Shown: positions 8,874-18,253 of the stretch, one piece after another
How the letters are laid out: every line of letters starts with the position of its first letter
Position numbering within the stretch: the stretch's first letter is position 1
Source: Serratia odorifera
Lineage (GTDB): Bacteria; Pseudomonadota; Gammaproteobacteria; Enterobacterales; Enterobacteriaceae
NCBI RefSeq assembly: GCF_900635445.1
Contig: NZ_LR134117.1
Coordinates: 3,844,001 to 3,908,000, forward strand
Length of the DNA: 64,000 bases
Direction: 5' to 3'
Position numbers and translations under genes: made by a program
Notes under the pieces: generated by a model
What the model saw: the letters and a program-made list of their open reading frames with translations, nothing else
Database searches by the model: none
What the model was told of the DNA's origin: nothing

Positions 8874-9767
8874 ATGAGCGAAAAGTTACAGAAAGTTTTA
8901 GCGCGTGCCGGTCACGGTTCGCGCCGCGAAATCGAAACCATGATTGAAGCCGGGCGCGTCAGCGTTGACGGTAAAATCGCCAAGCTGGGCGATCGTGTCG
9001 AAGTCGTTCAAGGAATGAAGATCCGCTTGGACGGGCACGTTGTTTCGATCAAGGAATCCGAAGAAGCGGTTTGTCGCGTATTGGCCTACTACAAACCAGA
9101 AGGCGAACTCTGCACCCGTAGCGATCCGGAAGGCCGACCAACGGTATTCGATCGTCTGCCTAAACTGCGTGGGTCACGTTGGGTGGCCGTTGGCCGCCTG
9201 GACGTAAACACCTCGGGTCTGTTGCTGTTCACCACCGACGGTGAGCTGGCCAACCGCTTGATGCACCCGAGTCGCGAAGTCGAGCGGGAATATGCGGTGC
9301 GCGTGTTTGGCCAGATTGACGACGACAAAGTGAAGCAGCTTAGCCGTGGCGTACAGCTGGAAGATGGCCCGGCGGCGTTTCGTACCATCAGCTTCCAGGG
9401 CGGCGAAGGCCTCAATCAGTGGTATAACGTGACCCTGACCGAAGGGCGCAACCGCGAAGTCCGTCGCCTGTGGGAAGCGGTAGGCGTGCAGGTCAGTCGT
9501 CTGATCCGCGTGCGCTATGGCGACATCAACTTGCCGAAGGGTATTCCACGTGGTGGTTGGACCGAACTGGATCTGCCGGCCATCAACTACCTGCGTGAAC
9601 TGGTCGATCTGCAACCGGAAACCGTCAGCAAACTGCCGGTGGAACGCGAGCGTCGCCGTGTCAAGGCGAACCAGATCCGCCGCGCGGTCAAGCGCCATAG
9701 CCAGGTGTCAACCGGCCGTCGTAGCGCCGCGGGCGGCAAACCAGGCAAGCCAAGCAAGCGTAACTAA
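8874..9767 (+). CDS. rluB: 23S rRNA pseudouridine(2605) synthase
   Basis: Makes pseudouridine 2605 in 23S rRNA. 297 residues: S4 RNA-binding domain (about 2-50, KLQKVLARAGHGSRRE), then the RsuA/RluB/E/F catalytic domain with GRLDVNTSGLLLFTTDG, D110 being the catalytic aspartate, and EGRNREVRRLWEA. The C-terminal tail after about residue 245 is rich in Arg, Lys and Gly, typical for RluB. Intact frame. Followed by a hairpin terminator shared with convergent cobO. Confidence 0.97.
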   Translation: MSEKLQKVLARAGHGSRREIETMIEAGRVSVDGKIAKLGDRVEVVQGMKIRLDGHVVSIKESEEAVCRVLAYYKPEGELCTRSDPEGRPTVFDRLPKLRGSRWVAVGRLDVNTSGLLLFTTDGELANRLMHPSREVEREYAVRVFGQIDDDKVKQLSRGVQLEDGPAAFRTISFQGGEGLNQWYNVTLTEGRNREVRRLWEAVGVQVSRLIRVRYGDINLPKGIPRGGWTELDLPAINYLRELVDLQPETVSKLPVERERRRVKANQIRRAVKRHSQVSTGRRSAAGGKPGKPSKRN

Positions 9768-9777
9768 GCGTTGCTAC

Positions 9778-9803
9778 GTAGCCGCCACGCGCGGCTACGC
9801 TTT
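9778..9803 (+). terminator. rluB terminator
   Basis: GTAGCCGC (9778-9785) pairs with GCGGCTAC (9791-9798) around CACGC, followed by GCTTT. It lies between the convergent rluB and cobO stop codons. Confidence 0.8.
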
Positions 9804-9804
9804 A

Positions 9805-10396
9805 TCACCAATCAATTCCCTGTTGCGCTTTGATGCCGGCATCAAACGCATGCTTTACCGGCCGCATTTCGGTCACGGTATCCGCCAGTTCCAGCACATC
9901 CCGATGACAACCTCGTCCGGTAATCATCACCGTTTGATGGGCAGGGCGTTGCGCCAACGCCGTCAACAGTTCTTCCAGTGCCAGATAGCCGTAGCTGACC
10001 ATATAGGTCACCTCATCCAACAGCACCAGATCCAGTGCGCTGTCGGCCAGCATTCGCTTGCCATGTTGCCATACCGCCTGGCAGGCGGCGCTGTCGGTGT
10101 CTTTGTTCTGTGTCTCCCAGGTAAAGCCGGTGGCCATGACCTGAAATTCCACGCCGTGTTGCTGGAGCAGATTTTTTCTCGCCGTTTGGCCATTCGCCCT
10201 TGATAAACTGGATCACCCCGGCACGCATGCCGTGGCCGACCGCGCGCGTAACCGTGCCAAACGCGGCGGTGGTCTTGCCTTTACCGTTGCCGGTGAATAC
10301 CAGCACTAAACCGCGTTCGTCCTGCGCGCTGGCGATACGGGCATCGACCTGTTCCTTCAGACGTTGTTGCCGTTGCTGGTGACGATCTTCGGTCAT
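9805..10396 (-). CDS. cobO: Cob(I)yrinic acid a,c-diamide adenosyltransferase (one frameshift)
   Basis: BtuR/CobO, which adenosylates corrinoids for coenzyme B12. The N-terminal half has the P-loop FTGNGKGKTTAAFGT and QFIKGEWPNGE; the C-terminal half has VLLDEVTYMVSYGYL, ITGRGCHRDVLELADTV and the end RPVKHAFDAGIKAQQGIDW. The halves are in different frames; the join is a T6 run (plus strand, 10172-10177) that should be T5, restoring EKNLLQQHGVEFQVMATG. Twelve bases downstream of yciK on the same strand, so probably co-transcribed. Confidence 0.95.
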
Positions 10397-10408
10397 GCAG
10401 GCTTTCTC

Positions 10409-11170
10409 CTATTCGGCAGCGCCGGGTTTGCGATTGGGTTGGGCATCAAAGCTCATGCCGGTTTTACGGCGGCTGTCATCGCCCATCAAATACAGGTAAA
10501 GCGGCATGATATCAGCCGGGGTCTTGAGCTTGTTGCGGTCCTCGTCCGGGAAGGCATTTGCCCGCATATTGGTGCGCGTTCCCCCCGGATTGATGCAGTT
10601 TACCCGCAAATTACGACTTTTATATTCTTCCGCCAACACCTGCATCATGCCCTCGGTGGCGAATTTGGAAACTGCGTAGGCGCCCCAGTTGGCGCGGCCC
10701 GTTCGACCGACGCTTGAGCTGGTGAACACCAGAGAACCGGCGCTGGATTTCAGCAACAGCGGCAGCAATGCCTGGGTCAGCATAAAGGTGGCGTTGACGT
10801 TGACCTGCATCACCTCGTTCCACATCTCCATGGTTATGTCGGCCATCGGCACAATGTCGCCCAGCAGACCGGCGTTATGCAGCACGCCGTCGAGGCGTGG
10901 CACCTGGGCTGCCAGATCGTCAGCAAGCTGTTGGCACTGCTCTGGTGTGGCATGAAGCAGATCCAGCGTGATGGTAGACGCCGGCCGGCCGCCGAGGGCG
11001 GCTATTTCGTGTTGCACCGCCTGCAGTTTGCTTTCGGTGCGTCCCAGCAGCACCAGTTGCGCGCCGAAACGGGCGTAGGTCAGAGCGGCCTCGCGGCCGA
11101 TGCCGTCTCCGGCGCCGGTGACGAGAATGATGCGTTGATCGAGCAGGTCATGTTTGGGGTTGTAGTGCAC
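10409..11170 (-). CDS. yciK: YciK family short-chain oxidoreductase
   Basis: 253-residue SDR with NAD(P)-binding TGAGDGIGREA, the NAG motif in VLHNAGLLGD, SSSVG (catalytic Ser) and YAVSKFA (Tyr and Lys of YxxxK). It aligns along its length with E. coli YciK, whose substrate is unknown. Translation probably starts at GTG (11170), which has GAGGAAT upstream. Operon with cobO, divergent from sohB. Confidence 0.94.
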   Translation of the reverse strand: MHYNPKHDLLDQRIILVTGAGDGIGREAALTYARFGAQLVLLGRTESKLQAVQHEIAALGGRPASTITLDLLHATPEQCQQLADDLAAQVPRLDGVLHNAGLLGDIVPMADITMEMWNEVMQVNVNATFMLTQALLPLLLKSSAGSLVFTSSSVGRTGRANWGAYAVSKFATEGMMQVLAEEYKSRNLRVNCINPGGTRTNMRANAFPDEDRNKLKTPADIMPLYLYLMGDDSRRKTGMSFDAQPNRKPGAAE

Positions 11171-11562
11171 AATAATTCCTCGCGCCGAGATCGCTTTCCC
11201 GCGTTGCCTGGGGAAAAGCAGTGGGTGAGGAGGCCAGGCAAGGGGAGCAAAGGCTCGACCGCCAGGCTGGCCCCGCAGCGAATTTGTCTCATCAATTTGA
11301 TGAATAATGCGTGTTATATGCCTGAAATGGATCGCATTTTCAATGATTAGCCGGCAGAAACGGCATTCTTTTGTAACAAAAACGGAACAATCTCAGCTTG
11401 GTTGTGCATAAAACGCCCCCATAACCTCAGATGCTCGCCCGTTTGACGTTGTTGGCGCGTGGCATCCTGATGCATGTAATTTTCATTTGGCCGCGACAGC
11501 CGCAACGTCGGTTGGCTAGAATGAGCGAAGTATACTAACAACCTGTAAAAAAGGCGGAATCT
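11171..11562. other. yciK-sohB divergent intergenic region
   Basis: 392 bases. A good -10 sequence TATACT lies at 11531-11536, about 27 bases before the sohB GTG, but no matching -35 at ideal spacing. No ORF with family resemblance and no strong hairpin were seen. Confidence 0.4.
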
Positions 11563-12609
11563 GTGGAGTTTATATCTGTTTACGGCCTGTTTTTGGCCAA
11601 GGTTGCCACGGTGGTGATTGCCATCGCCGCGCTGGCGCTGTTAGCGGTGAGCCTGGGGCAACGTAAAAGCCAGCAAAAAGGGGAGCTGCAACTCACCGAT
11701 CTCGGTGAGCAATATCGAGAAATGCAGCGTGAAATGCGTCTGGCGCGGATGGGCGCGGCAGAACAAAAGATGTGGAGTAAACAGTTCAAGAAGCAGACCA
11801 AGGCCGACGATAAGCTCAAAAAGCAGCGTGCGAAATCGGGGGCGGCGCAAGCGAGCAAACCTTGCCTGTATGTGCTGGATTTCAAAGGCAGCATGGATGC
11901 GCATGAAGTGACGTCGTTGCGGGAAGAGATTTCGGCAGTGCTGGCGGTGGCCACGGCGGAAGACGAAGTGCTGCTACGGCTGGAAAGTCCGGGAGGCGTG
12001 GTACACGGTTATGGTTTAGCCGCGTCGCAGTTGGAACGCTTGCGCAAGGGCGGCATCCGTCTGACGGTCGCGGTGGACAAGGTGGCTGCCAGTGGTGGTT
12101 ACATGATGGCCTGCGTGGCCGACCGTATCGTGGCGGCGCCTTTCGCCATCATCGGCTCGATCGGCGTGGTGGCGCAAATCCCCAACTTCCATCGCCTGCT
12201 GAAAAAGAACGATATCGATGTTGAACTGCATACCGCCGGCCAATTCAAGCGTACGCTGACGCTGTTTGGTGAAAACACCGAGCAGGGGCGCGACAAGTTT
12301 CGCGAAGACCTGAACGAAACCCATGAGCTGTTCAAGCAGTTTGTCCATCAGCAACGCCCGTCGCTGGATATTGACAGCGTGGCGACCGGCGAGCATTGGT
12401 TTGGTACCCAGGCGAAGGAAAAGGGGCTGATTGATGCGGTGGGCACCAGCGATGATTTGCTGATCGCCGAGATGGAAAATCATGAAGTGGTCGGGGTACG
12501 TTATAGCCGACGCAAGCGGTGGGTGGATCGGTTCACCGGCAGCGCGGCGGAAAGCGCCGACCGCCTGTTGCTGCGCTGGTGGCAGCGTGGGGAAAAACCG
12601 TTATTGTAA
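11563..12609 (+). CDS. sohB: Protease SohB
   Basis: Inner-membrane, periplasm-facing serine protease of the S49 (signal peptide peptidase A) family. 348 residues: N-terminal membrane segment (about 7-31), charged linker to about residue 100, then the S49 domain with the Ser/Lys dyad: S177 in VAASGGYMMA and K229 in AGQFKRTLT. The C-terminus DRFTGSAAESADRLLLRWWQRG matches E. coli. Start is GTG (11563); AAGGCGGAA precedes it. Intact, single gene with its own terminator. Confidence 0.96.
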   Translation: MEFISVYGLFLAKVATVVIAIAALALLAVSLGQRKSQQKGELQLTDLGEQYREMQREMRLARMGAAEQKMWSKQFKKQTKADDKLKKQRAKSGAAQASKPCLYVLDFKGSMDAHEVTSLREEISAVLAVATAEDEVLLRLESPGGVVHGYGLAASQLERLRKGGIRLTVAVDKVAASGGYMMACVADRIVAAPFAIIGSIGVVAQIPNFHRLLKKNDIDVELHTAGQFKRTLTLFGENTEQGRDKFREDLNETHELFKQFVHQQRPSLDIDSVATGEHWFGTQAKEKGLIDAVGTSDDLLIAEMENHEVVGVRYSRRKRWVDRFTGSAAESADRLLLRWWQRGEKPLL

Positions 12610-12615
12610 GGCAAA

Positions 12616-12642
12616 CGGGGGGCTTTCGGCCCCTGTTTTTTT
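12616..12642 (+). terminator. sohB terminator
   Basis: GGGGC (12619-12623) pairs with GCCCC (12629-12633) around TTTCG, followed by seven T. It lies directly behind the sohB stop and next to the convergent yciN stop. Confidence 0.88.
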
Positions 12643-12894
12643 CTAATCGACCAGATGATATTTATCTGAGAGCAGGTGCGCCAGATGTTTAAACATATTA
12701 AACACCGCCGTCGTTTTTGCGGTTGGCAAGCCGTCCAGATCTAAAAAGAATTCGCCGCGAAAAACTAAAACTCCGCTTTTTTGTTCCACCTCGGTGGCTA
12801 CCATACCGTGAAGATAATCTTCATGTTGGCGAATGATGTTATTTGCTTCTGACAGCAGACATTGACGGGTGATTGGGGATGTATTAGTGCGCAT
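12643..12894 (-). CDS. yciN: YciN family protein
   Basis: 83-residue small protein of unknown function. The C-terminal GLPTAKTTAVFNMFKHLAHLLSDKYHLVD is nearly identical to E. coli YciN and the N-terminal half aligns as well (LLSEANNIIRQHEDYL). Predicted cytosolic, no signal sequence. Located between sohB and topA as in E. coli, on the opposite strand. Confidence 0.95.
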   Translation of the reverse strand: MRTNTSPITRQCLLSEANNIIRQHEDYLHGMVATEVEQKSGVLVFRGEFFLDLDGLPTAKTTAVFNMFKHLAHLLSDKYHLVD

Positions 12895-13319
12895 TTATTA
12901 CACTCCAGACATATACTCTGCACATATTCTAACGCCGGTTGACGTTTGGCCGCAAACCGAGTCGGGTTTATTTGCCATCTGGATGGCCAGTTGTTGTTGC
13001 CGATTGGCGAAATCATCCTTTCCGTGCTAATTAGGTTGCGTGGCGTTTTTTATCAGGTACAGTGTGGGATTTTGTGGTATCGGGTGGAAGATTTTGTTTA
13101 CGCTGCCAATGAGCCAGCGTCGTTCATACCTCTGGGGCGTGGGCGGAATGCAAGGACTTTCAGCAACTTGCCTTTAGGTTGAGCAGTTAAGCAGCCAACG
13201 GGAAAAAATATGTTGATCTCCAGCCAGACTGCCGCAATATAAAAAAGAGATGTGAATTGCTGCGATACGGCAAGTTAAAAGGCTTCTTTTTAGAAGAAAT
13301 AAATTAGGTAAAGGTAAAT
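12895..13319. other. yciN-topA intergenic region
   Basis: 425 bases between divergent yciN and topA; holds the promoters of both. E. coli topA has several promoters in this position, but I cannot assign one here. A short inverted repeat ACGCTG/CAGCGT lies at 13100-13120. No gene is supported. Confidence 0.4.
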
Positions 13320-15917
13320 ATGGGTAAAGCTCTCGTAATAGTTGAGTCCCCGGCAAAAGCCAAAACTATTAATAAATATTTAGGAAATGACTACGTGGTG
13401 AAGTCCAGCGTGGGTCATATCCGTGATTTGCCGACCAGTGGCTCAGCCAGCAAAAAGAGCGCTGACTCAACAGAAAACAAAGCCAAGAAAAAAGTTAAAA
13501 AAGACGCAACGGCGGCGCTGGTTAATCGAATGGGCGTTGACCCGTATCATGGCTGGAAAGCACATTATGAAATTCTGCCGGGTAAAGAGAAAGTTGTTGC
13601 CGAGTTAAAAAATCTGGCGGAAAACGCCGACCACATCTACCTCGCAACTGACTTGGACCGCGAAGGGGAAGCCATTGCCTGGCACCTGCGGGAAGTGATC
13701 GGCGGAGACGATACGCGTTTTAGCCGCGTGGTATTTAACGAAATTACCAAAAACGCCATCCAGCAGGCCTTTAAAGCGCCGGGTGAGTTGAATATCGATC
13801 GTGTCAATGCGCAGCAGGCGCGTCGCTTTATGGACCGCGTGGTGGGCTATATGGTTTCGCCGCTGCTGTGGAAGAAAATCGCCCGCGGCCTGTCCGCCGG
13901 ACGTGTGCAATCCGTTGCGGTGCGGTTGGTGGTAGAGCGCGAGCGCGATATCAAGGCCTTCGTGCCGGAAGAGTTCTGGGAACTGCACGCCGACCTGCTG
14001 GCGAAGGATGATACCGCGCTGCGGATGGAAGTGACCCATGCCGGCGGTAAGCCGTTCAAACCGGTCAATCGCGATCAGACCCATGCGGCGCTCAACCTGC
14101 TGGAAAAAGCCCGTTATACGGTGCTCGATCGTGAAGACAAGCCGACCAGCAGCAAACCGGGCGCGCCGTTCATTACCTCGACGCTACAGCAGGCCGCCAG
14201 TACGCGTCTGAGCTTCGGCGTGAAGAAAACCATGATGATGGCGCAACGGCTTTATGAAGCTGGCCACATCACCTACATGCGTACCGACTCTACCAACCTG
14301 AGCCAGGATGCGCTGAACATGGTGCGTGGTTACATTGGCGATAACTTCGGCGATAAATACCTGCCGAAAGCGCCTAACCACTACAGCAGCAAAGAAAACT
14401 CGCAGGAAGCGCACGAAGCGATTCGTCCTTCCGACGTCAGCGTGGTGGCGGAGCAGCTCAAAGACATGGAAGCGGACGCGCAGAAGCTGTATCAGCTGAT
14501 CTGGCGGCAGTTCGTGGCCTGTCAGATGACGCCGGCGCAATACGATTCCACCACTCTGACAGTACAGGCCGGCGACTATCAGCTGCGCGCCAAGGGCCGT
14601 ACGCTGCGTTTCGACGGTTGGACCAAAGTGATGCCGGCTCTGCGCAAAGGCGATGAAGATCGCACCTTGCCGTACGTTGAAATCGGTAGCGAGCTGGATC
14701 TGCAACAGCTGCTCCCAAGCCAGCACTTCACCAAGCCGCCGGCGCGTTACAGCGAAGCGTCGCTGGTCAAAGAGTTGGAAAAACGAGGTATCGGCCGTCC
14801 GTCGACCTACGCGTCGATCATTTCGACCATTCAGGATCGTGGTTACGTGCGGGTGGAAAACCGCCGTTTTTACGCCGAGAAAATGGGCGAAATCGTCACC
14901 GATCGGCTGGAGGAAAACTTCCGCGAACTGATGAATTACGACTTCACCGCGCGCATGGAAGACGGCCTGGATCAGGTGGCGAACAATCACGCCGAATGGA
15001 AAGCGGTACTGGATGAGTTCTTTGCCGAATTCAGCGAACAGCTGGAAAGGGCAGAAAAAGATCCGGAAGAAGGCGGCATGCGGCCAAACCAGATGGTGCT
15101 GACCAGCATCGCCTGCCCGACCTGTGGTCGTCAGATGGGGATTCGTACCGCCAGCACCGGTGTGTTCCTCGGTTGCTCTGGCTACGCGCTATCGCCGAAG
15201 GAGCGCTGCAAGACCACCATCAATCTGGTTCCCGAAACGGAAGTGCTCAACGTTCTCGAAGGGGACGATGCGGAAACCAATGCCTTGCGTGCCCGTCGCC
15301 GCTGCCAGAAATGCGGTACGGCAATGGATAGCTATCTGATTGATAACCAGCGCAAGCTGCACGTCTGTGGTAATAATCCGGCGTGTGACGGTTATGAGAT
15401 TGAAGAGGGTGAGTTCCGCATCAAAGGCTACGATGGCCCGGTTGTGGAATGCGAAAAGTGTGGCTCTGAGATGCACCTGAAAATGGGGCGTTTCGGCAAG
15501 TACATGGGCTGCACCAACGACGAGTGTAAAAACACCCGCAAGATCCTGCGCAACGGTGATGTCGCGCCGCCGAAGGAAGATCCGGTTCCGTTGCCGGAGT
15601 TGCCGTGCGAAAAGTCTGACGCCTATTTCGTGTTGCGTGATGGCGCGGCCGGTGTGTTCCTGGCTGCCAATACCTTCCCTAAATCGCGCGAAACCCGTGC
15701 GCCGCTGGTGGAAGAGTTGCAGCGCTTCAAGGATCGCCTGCCTGAAAAACTGCGCTACCTGGCGGATGCGCCGGTTGCCGATCCGGAAGGTAACAAGACG
15801 CTGGTGCGCTTTAGCCGTAAGACCAAGCAGCAGTATGTGTCTGCCGAGAAAGACGGTAAGGCTACCGGCTGGACCGCGTTCTTCATCGACGGCAAGTGGG
15901 TTGAAACCAAGAAGTAA
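13320..15917 (+). CDS. topA: DNA topoisomerase I
   Basis: Type IA topoisomerase that relaxes negative supercoils. 865 residues, the E. coli length. TOPRIM domain with VIVESPAKAKTI and the acidic DLDREGEAIAWH; catalytic tyrosine Y319 in HITYMRTDS. Three C-terminal zinc-ribbon motifs follow (CPTCGRQMG, CQKCGTAMD and CEKCGSEMH segments, about residues 595-740), then two further DNA-binding domains. AGGTAAAT precedes the ATG. Intact despite the length, in contrast to several neighbours. Confidence 0.98.
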   Translation: MGKALVIVESPAKAKTINKYLGNDYVVKSSVGHIRDLPTSGSASKKSADSTENKAKKKVKKDATAALVNRMGVDPYHGWKAHYEILPGKEKVVAELKNLAENADHIYLATDLDREGEAIAWHLREVIGGDDTRFSRVVFNEITKNAIQQAFKAPGELNIDRVNAQQARRFMDRVVGYMVSPLLWKKIARGLSAGRVQSVAVRLVVERERDIKAFVPEEFWELHADLLAKDDTALRMEVTHAGGKPFKPVNRDQTHAALNLLEKARYTVLDREDKPTSSKPGAPFITSTLQQAASTRLSFGVKKTMMMAQRLYEAGHITYMRTDSTNLSQDALNMVRGYIGDNFGDKYLPKAPNHYSSKENSQEAHEAIRPSDVSVVAEQLKDMEADAQKLYQLIWRQFVACQMTPAQYDSTTLTVQAGDYQLRAKGRTLRFDGWTKVMPALRKGDEDRTLPYVEIGSELDLQQLLPSQHFTKPPARYSEASLVKELEKRGIGRPSTYASIISTIQDRGYVRVENRRFYAEKMGEIVTDRLEENFRELMNYDFTARMEDGLDQVANNHAEWKAVLDEFFAEFSEQLERAEKDPEEGGMRPNQMVLTSIACPTCGRQMGIRTASTGVFLGCSGYALSPKERCKTTINLVPETEVLNVLEGDDAETNALRARRRCQKCGTAMDSYLIDNQRKLHVCGNNPACDGYEIEEGEFRIKGYDGPVVECEKCGSEMHLKMGRFGKYMGCTNDECKNTRKILRNGDVAPPKEDPVPLPELPCEKSDAYFVLRDGAAGVFLAANTFPKSRETRAPLVEELQRFKDRLPEKLRYLADAPVADPEGNKTLVRFSRKTKQQYVSAEKDGKATGWTAFFIDGKWVETKK

Positions 15918-15941
15918 GCGTTGTTGATGGCAACAATCTTA

Positions 15942-15970
15942 AAAACCAGCCCGAGTGGCTGGTTTTTTTT
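15942..15970 (+). terminator. topA terminator
   Basis: AACCAGCC (15944-15951) pairs with GGCTGGTT (15957-15964) over a 5-base loop, followed by eight T. Confidence 0.95.
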
Positions 15971-16282
15971 GCCCTGAAAAGAACGGCCAGGGTATAGCCC
16001 GGTTGGTTTTGGTGCCTGGTCGGCAGATTGCGCGTTGATAACCATGCGGAATAATCGTTATCATTGTGTGACGGGGATCTATACTTGAAGCTGTAGCATG
16101 ATATAGTGGTTATATAAAAAGATTTCTTATGATTAAAGCTTATTAACAACGGCGTTTTCTTCAGCATCTGGGTAAACACTGTGTTTATAGCGCGTAAACT
16201 CATCAGCCTTCAGCATACCGGGAAACACCGATATATCTGATTGCGGCCAGGCCGCAGTGTTTAACCTAGGATGGTATAAGAT
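15971..16282. other. topA-cysB intergenic region with a Fur-like site
   Basis: 312 bases. At 16049-16064 AATAATCGTTATCATT agrees with GATAATGATTATCATT at 13 of 16 positions, a Fur-like site of unclear target. A short GC hairpin TGCGGC/GCCGCA lies just before cysB (about 16240-16256). The cysB promoter should be here but I cannot place it with confidence. Confidence 0.4.
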
Positions 16283-17257
16283 ATGAAATTGCAGCAGCTT
16301 CGTTACATTGTGGAAGTGGTTAATCACAACCTGAATGTGTCTTCGACAGCAGAAGGGCTTTATACCTCGCAACCCGGTATCAGTAAGCAGGTGCGGATGT
16401 TGGAGGACGAGCTGGGCATTCAGATTTTTGCCCGTAGCGGCAAGCATCTGACCCAGGTGACGCCTGCCGGCCAGGAAATCATACGCATCGCGCGTGAAGT
16501 GCTGTCCAAGGTAGAAGCGATTAAAGCCGTGGCCGGCGAGCATACCTACCCGGACAAAGGTTCGTTGTACGTTGCTACCACCCATACGCAGGCACGTTAT
16601 GCGTTGCCGAACGTCATCAAAGGCTTTATCGAACGCTACCCACGGGTATCGCTGCACATGCATCAGGGCTCACCGACGCAGATCGCCGAAGCGGTGTCCA
16701 AGGGCACCGCGGATTTTGCCATCGCCACCGAAGCGCTGCACCTGTATGACGATCTGATCATGCTGCCGTGCTACCACTGGAACCGCGCAGTGGTAGTGAA
16801 ACCCGATCATCCACTGGCCGGCAAAAGCCAGATTACCATCGAAGAGCTGGCCGAATATCCGATTGTCACCTACACCTTCGGTTTTACCGGTCGTTCTGAG
16901 CTGGATACCGCCTTTAACCGCGCCGGCCTCACGCCGCGTATCGTTTTTACCGCCACCGATGCCGATGTTATCAAGACTTACGTGCGCCTGGGACTGGGAG
17001 TTGGGGTGATCGCCAGCATGGCGGTGGATCCGGTTCAGGATCCGGACCTGGTCACCGTTGATGCCCGTGATATCTTTACCTACAGCACCACCAAAATCGG
17101 CTTCCGCCGCAGCACCTTCCTGCGTAGCTACATGTATGACTTCATTCAGCGTTTTGCCCCGCATTTGACCCGCGACGTGGTTGATACCGCCGTAGCATTA
17201 CGTTCGAACGAAGACATCGAGGCGATGTTCAAGGATATTTTGCTGCCGGAAAAATAA
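16283..17257 (+). CDS. cysB: HTH-type transcriptional regulator CysB
   Basis: LysR-type activator of the cysteine regulon, responding to N-acetylserine and sulfide. 324 residues, identical in length to E. coli. HTH about residues 19-38 (SSTAEGLYTSQPGISKQVRM region), inducer-binding domain with GKHLTQVTP, ATTHTQARYALP and TYTFGFTGRSELD. Intact frame. Followed by a hairpin at 17341-17369. Confidence 0.98.
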   Translation: MKLQQLRYIVEVVNHNLNVSSTAEGLYTSQPGISKQVRMLEDELGIQIFARSGKHLTQVTPAGQEIIRIAREVLSKVEAIKAVAGEHTYPDKGSLYVATTHTQARYALPNVIKGFIERYPRVSLHMHQGSPTQIAEAVSKGTADFAIATEALHLYDDLIMLPCYHWNRAVVVKPDHPLAGKSQITIEELAEYPIVTYTFGFTGRSELDTAFNRAGLTPRIVFTATDADVIKTYVRLGLGVGVIASMAVDPVQDPDLVTVDARDIFTYSTTKIGFRRSTFLRSYMYDFIQRFAPHLTRDVVDTAVALRSNEDIEAMFKDILLPEK

Positions 17258-17340
17258 ACCGCCAAATTAGCAGCCGCATGCTGTTTCAATCATCTGGCGT
17301 GCGCTCAGCCGCTTGATTTGGACACAGGTCGAGCTGGATT

Positions 17341-17369
17341 CAACGGGAGAGGCGTTCACTCTCCCGTTG
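17341..17369 (+). terminator. Hairpin downstream of cysB
   Basis: CAACGGGAGA (17341-17350) pairs perfectly with TCTCCCGTTG (17360-17369) over 9 bases. No T-run follows, so terminator function is plausible rather than certain. It also ends the stretch towards the convergent GST gene. Confidence 0.6.
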
Positions 17370-17511
17370 TCACCTGGCTTTAGCATTACCTAACCCCCTT
17401 GTTGACGCCGCGATCCCTGTTAAGAATCCCTTCGGCTGACCCCTGTAGCACGGCGACGCTAAAGCGGCTTGCTGCCAGAAAGTCATCGCCACGTCGGCCG
17501 CGACCGACCTC

Positions 17512-18144
17512 TCACAACGTCAATCCTTCCGCCTTGATTGCCGCTTGTACCGTCGGTCGGCACATGATTCTGCTGTGCCAGGCTGCCAGATGCCCAAGGG
17601 AGGACAAGTCCACCTCCAGCCCATATACCGATACCATCCAATCGGCCTTCGCCCAGTTGGTCAGGGCAAACAGGTAACCATCGGCAATGCTGAAACGGTC
17701 GGTGGCCAGAAATTCCCGCTGCGCCAGTTGACCGTCTAGCCACTTGAAATGGTTGAACAGTTTCTGTTGTGCGATGGAAAAATAGCCGCCCGCGTTGGCA
17801 CCATGGAAAATGGGCACAAACCCCTTATGGATCTCGCTGGTAAGAAAATTCAGCCATTCAAGTAACCGATAGCGTTCGATGGTGCCATTGGCCGGAGCTA
17901 GGCCAGACGCTGGCGCCAGATCGGCAATATATTGAATCAGCGTCACGCCTTCTCTGAACACCTCGCCGTTTGCCAATTCCAATGCCGGCACGTAGCCCAG
18001 CGGATTGATTTGATAATAATCCTTGCCACCATCATAGGTATGGGTTTTGGTATCTACCGGTACCAGAGTAAATGCCAGACCGGCTTCGCGTAGTGCAATG
18101 TGTGGGGACAGCGAGCAACTTCCAGGGGCAATGTAGAGCTTCAT
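17512..18144 (-). CDS. Beta-class glutathione S-transferase
   Basis: 210 residues. Thioredoxin-fold N-terminal domain starts MKLYIAPGSCSLSPHI; the Cys10 typical of bacterial beta-class GSTs is present. NPLGYVPAL supplies the cis-Pro of the glutathione site. The alpha-helical C-terminal domain has RYRLLEWLNFLTSEIHKGF and FSIADGYLF, like E. coli GstA. AGGAAG precedes the ATG. Divergent from an HxlR-type regulator gene 110 bases away, which suggests a regulated detoxification pair. Not part of the E. coli order between cysB and acnA. Confidence 0.9.
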   Translation of the reverse strand: MKLYIAPGSCSLSPHIALREAGLAFTLVPVDTKTHTYDGGKDYYQINPLGYVPALELANGEVFREGVTLIQYIADLAPASGLAPANGTIERYRLLEWLNFLTSEIHKGFVPIFHGANAGGYFSIAQQKLFNHFKWLDGQLAQREFLATDRFSIADGYLFALTNWAKADWMVSVYGLEVDLSSLGHLAAWHSRIMCRPTVQAAIKAEGLTL

Positions 18145-18253
18145 GTATCTTCCTTATCCGTATAGCGTGACGCCAGCTTAGCAATGCCGGTTGTTATTGG
18201 GAAGAAGGCACATTATTGTAGTGTAGGTACAAAAAGTATACTTGGTGAAAAAC
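18145..18253. promoter_or_regulatory. Divergent control region of the GST and HxlR genes
   Basis: 109 bases. At 18226-18240 GGTACAAAAAGTATA contains TAC-N5-GTA, an imperfect inverted repeat of the kind bound by HxlR/YodB-type regulators. It lies just upstream of the regulator start. Binding is inferred. Confidence 0.4.

Noticed and set aside
10172..10177. Programmed frameshifting at the A6 run in cobO
   Set aside because: CobO is a single-frame protein elsewhere, no stimulatory element follows, and many other genes here have the same kind of one-base change.
12946..13182. 78-codon open frame upstream of topA
   Set aside because: No family resemblance and no ribosome-binding site; the region is the topA promoter region.
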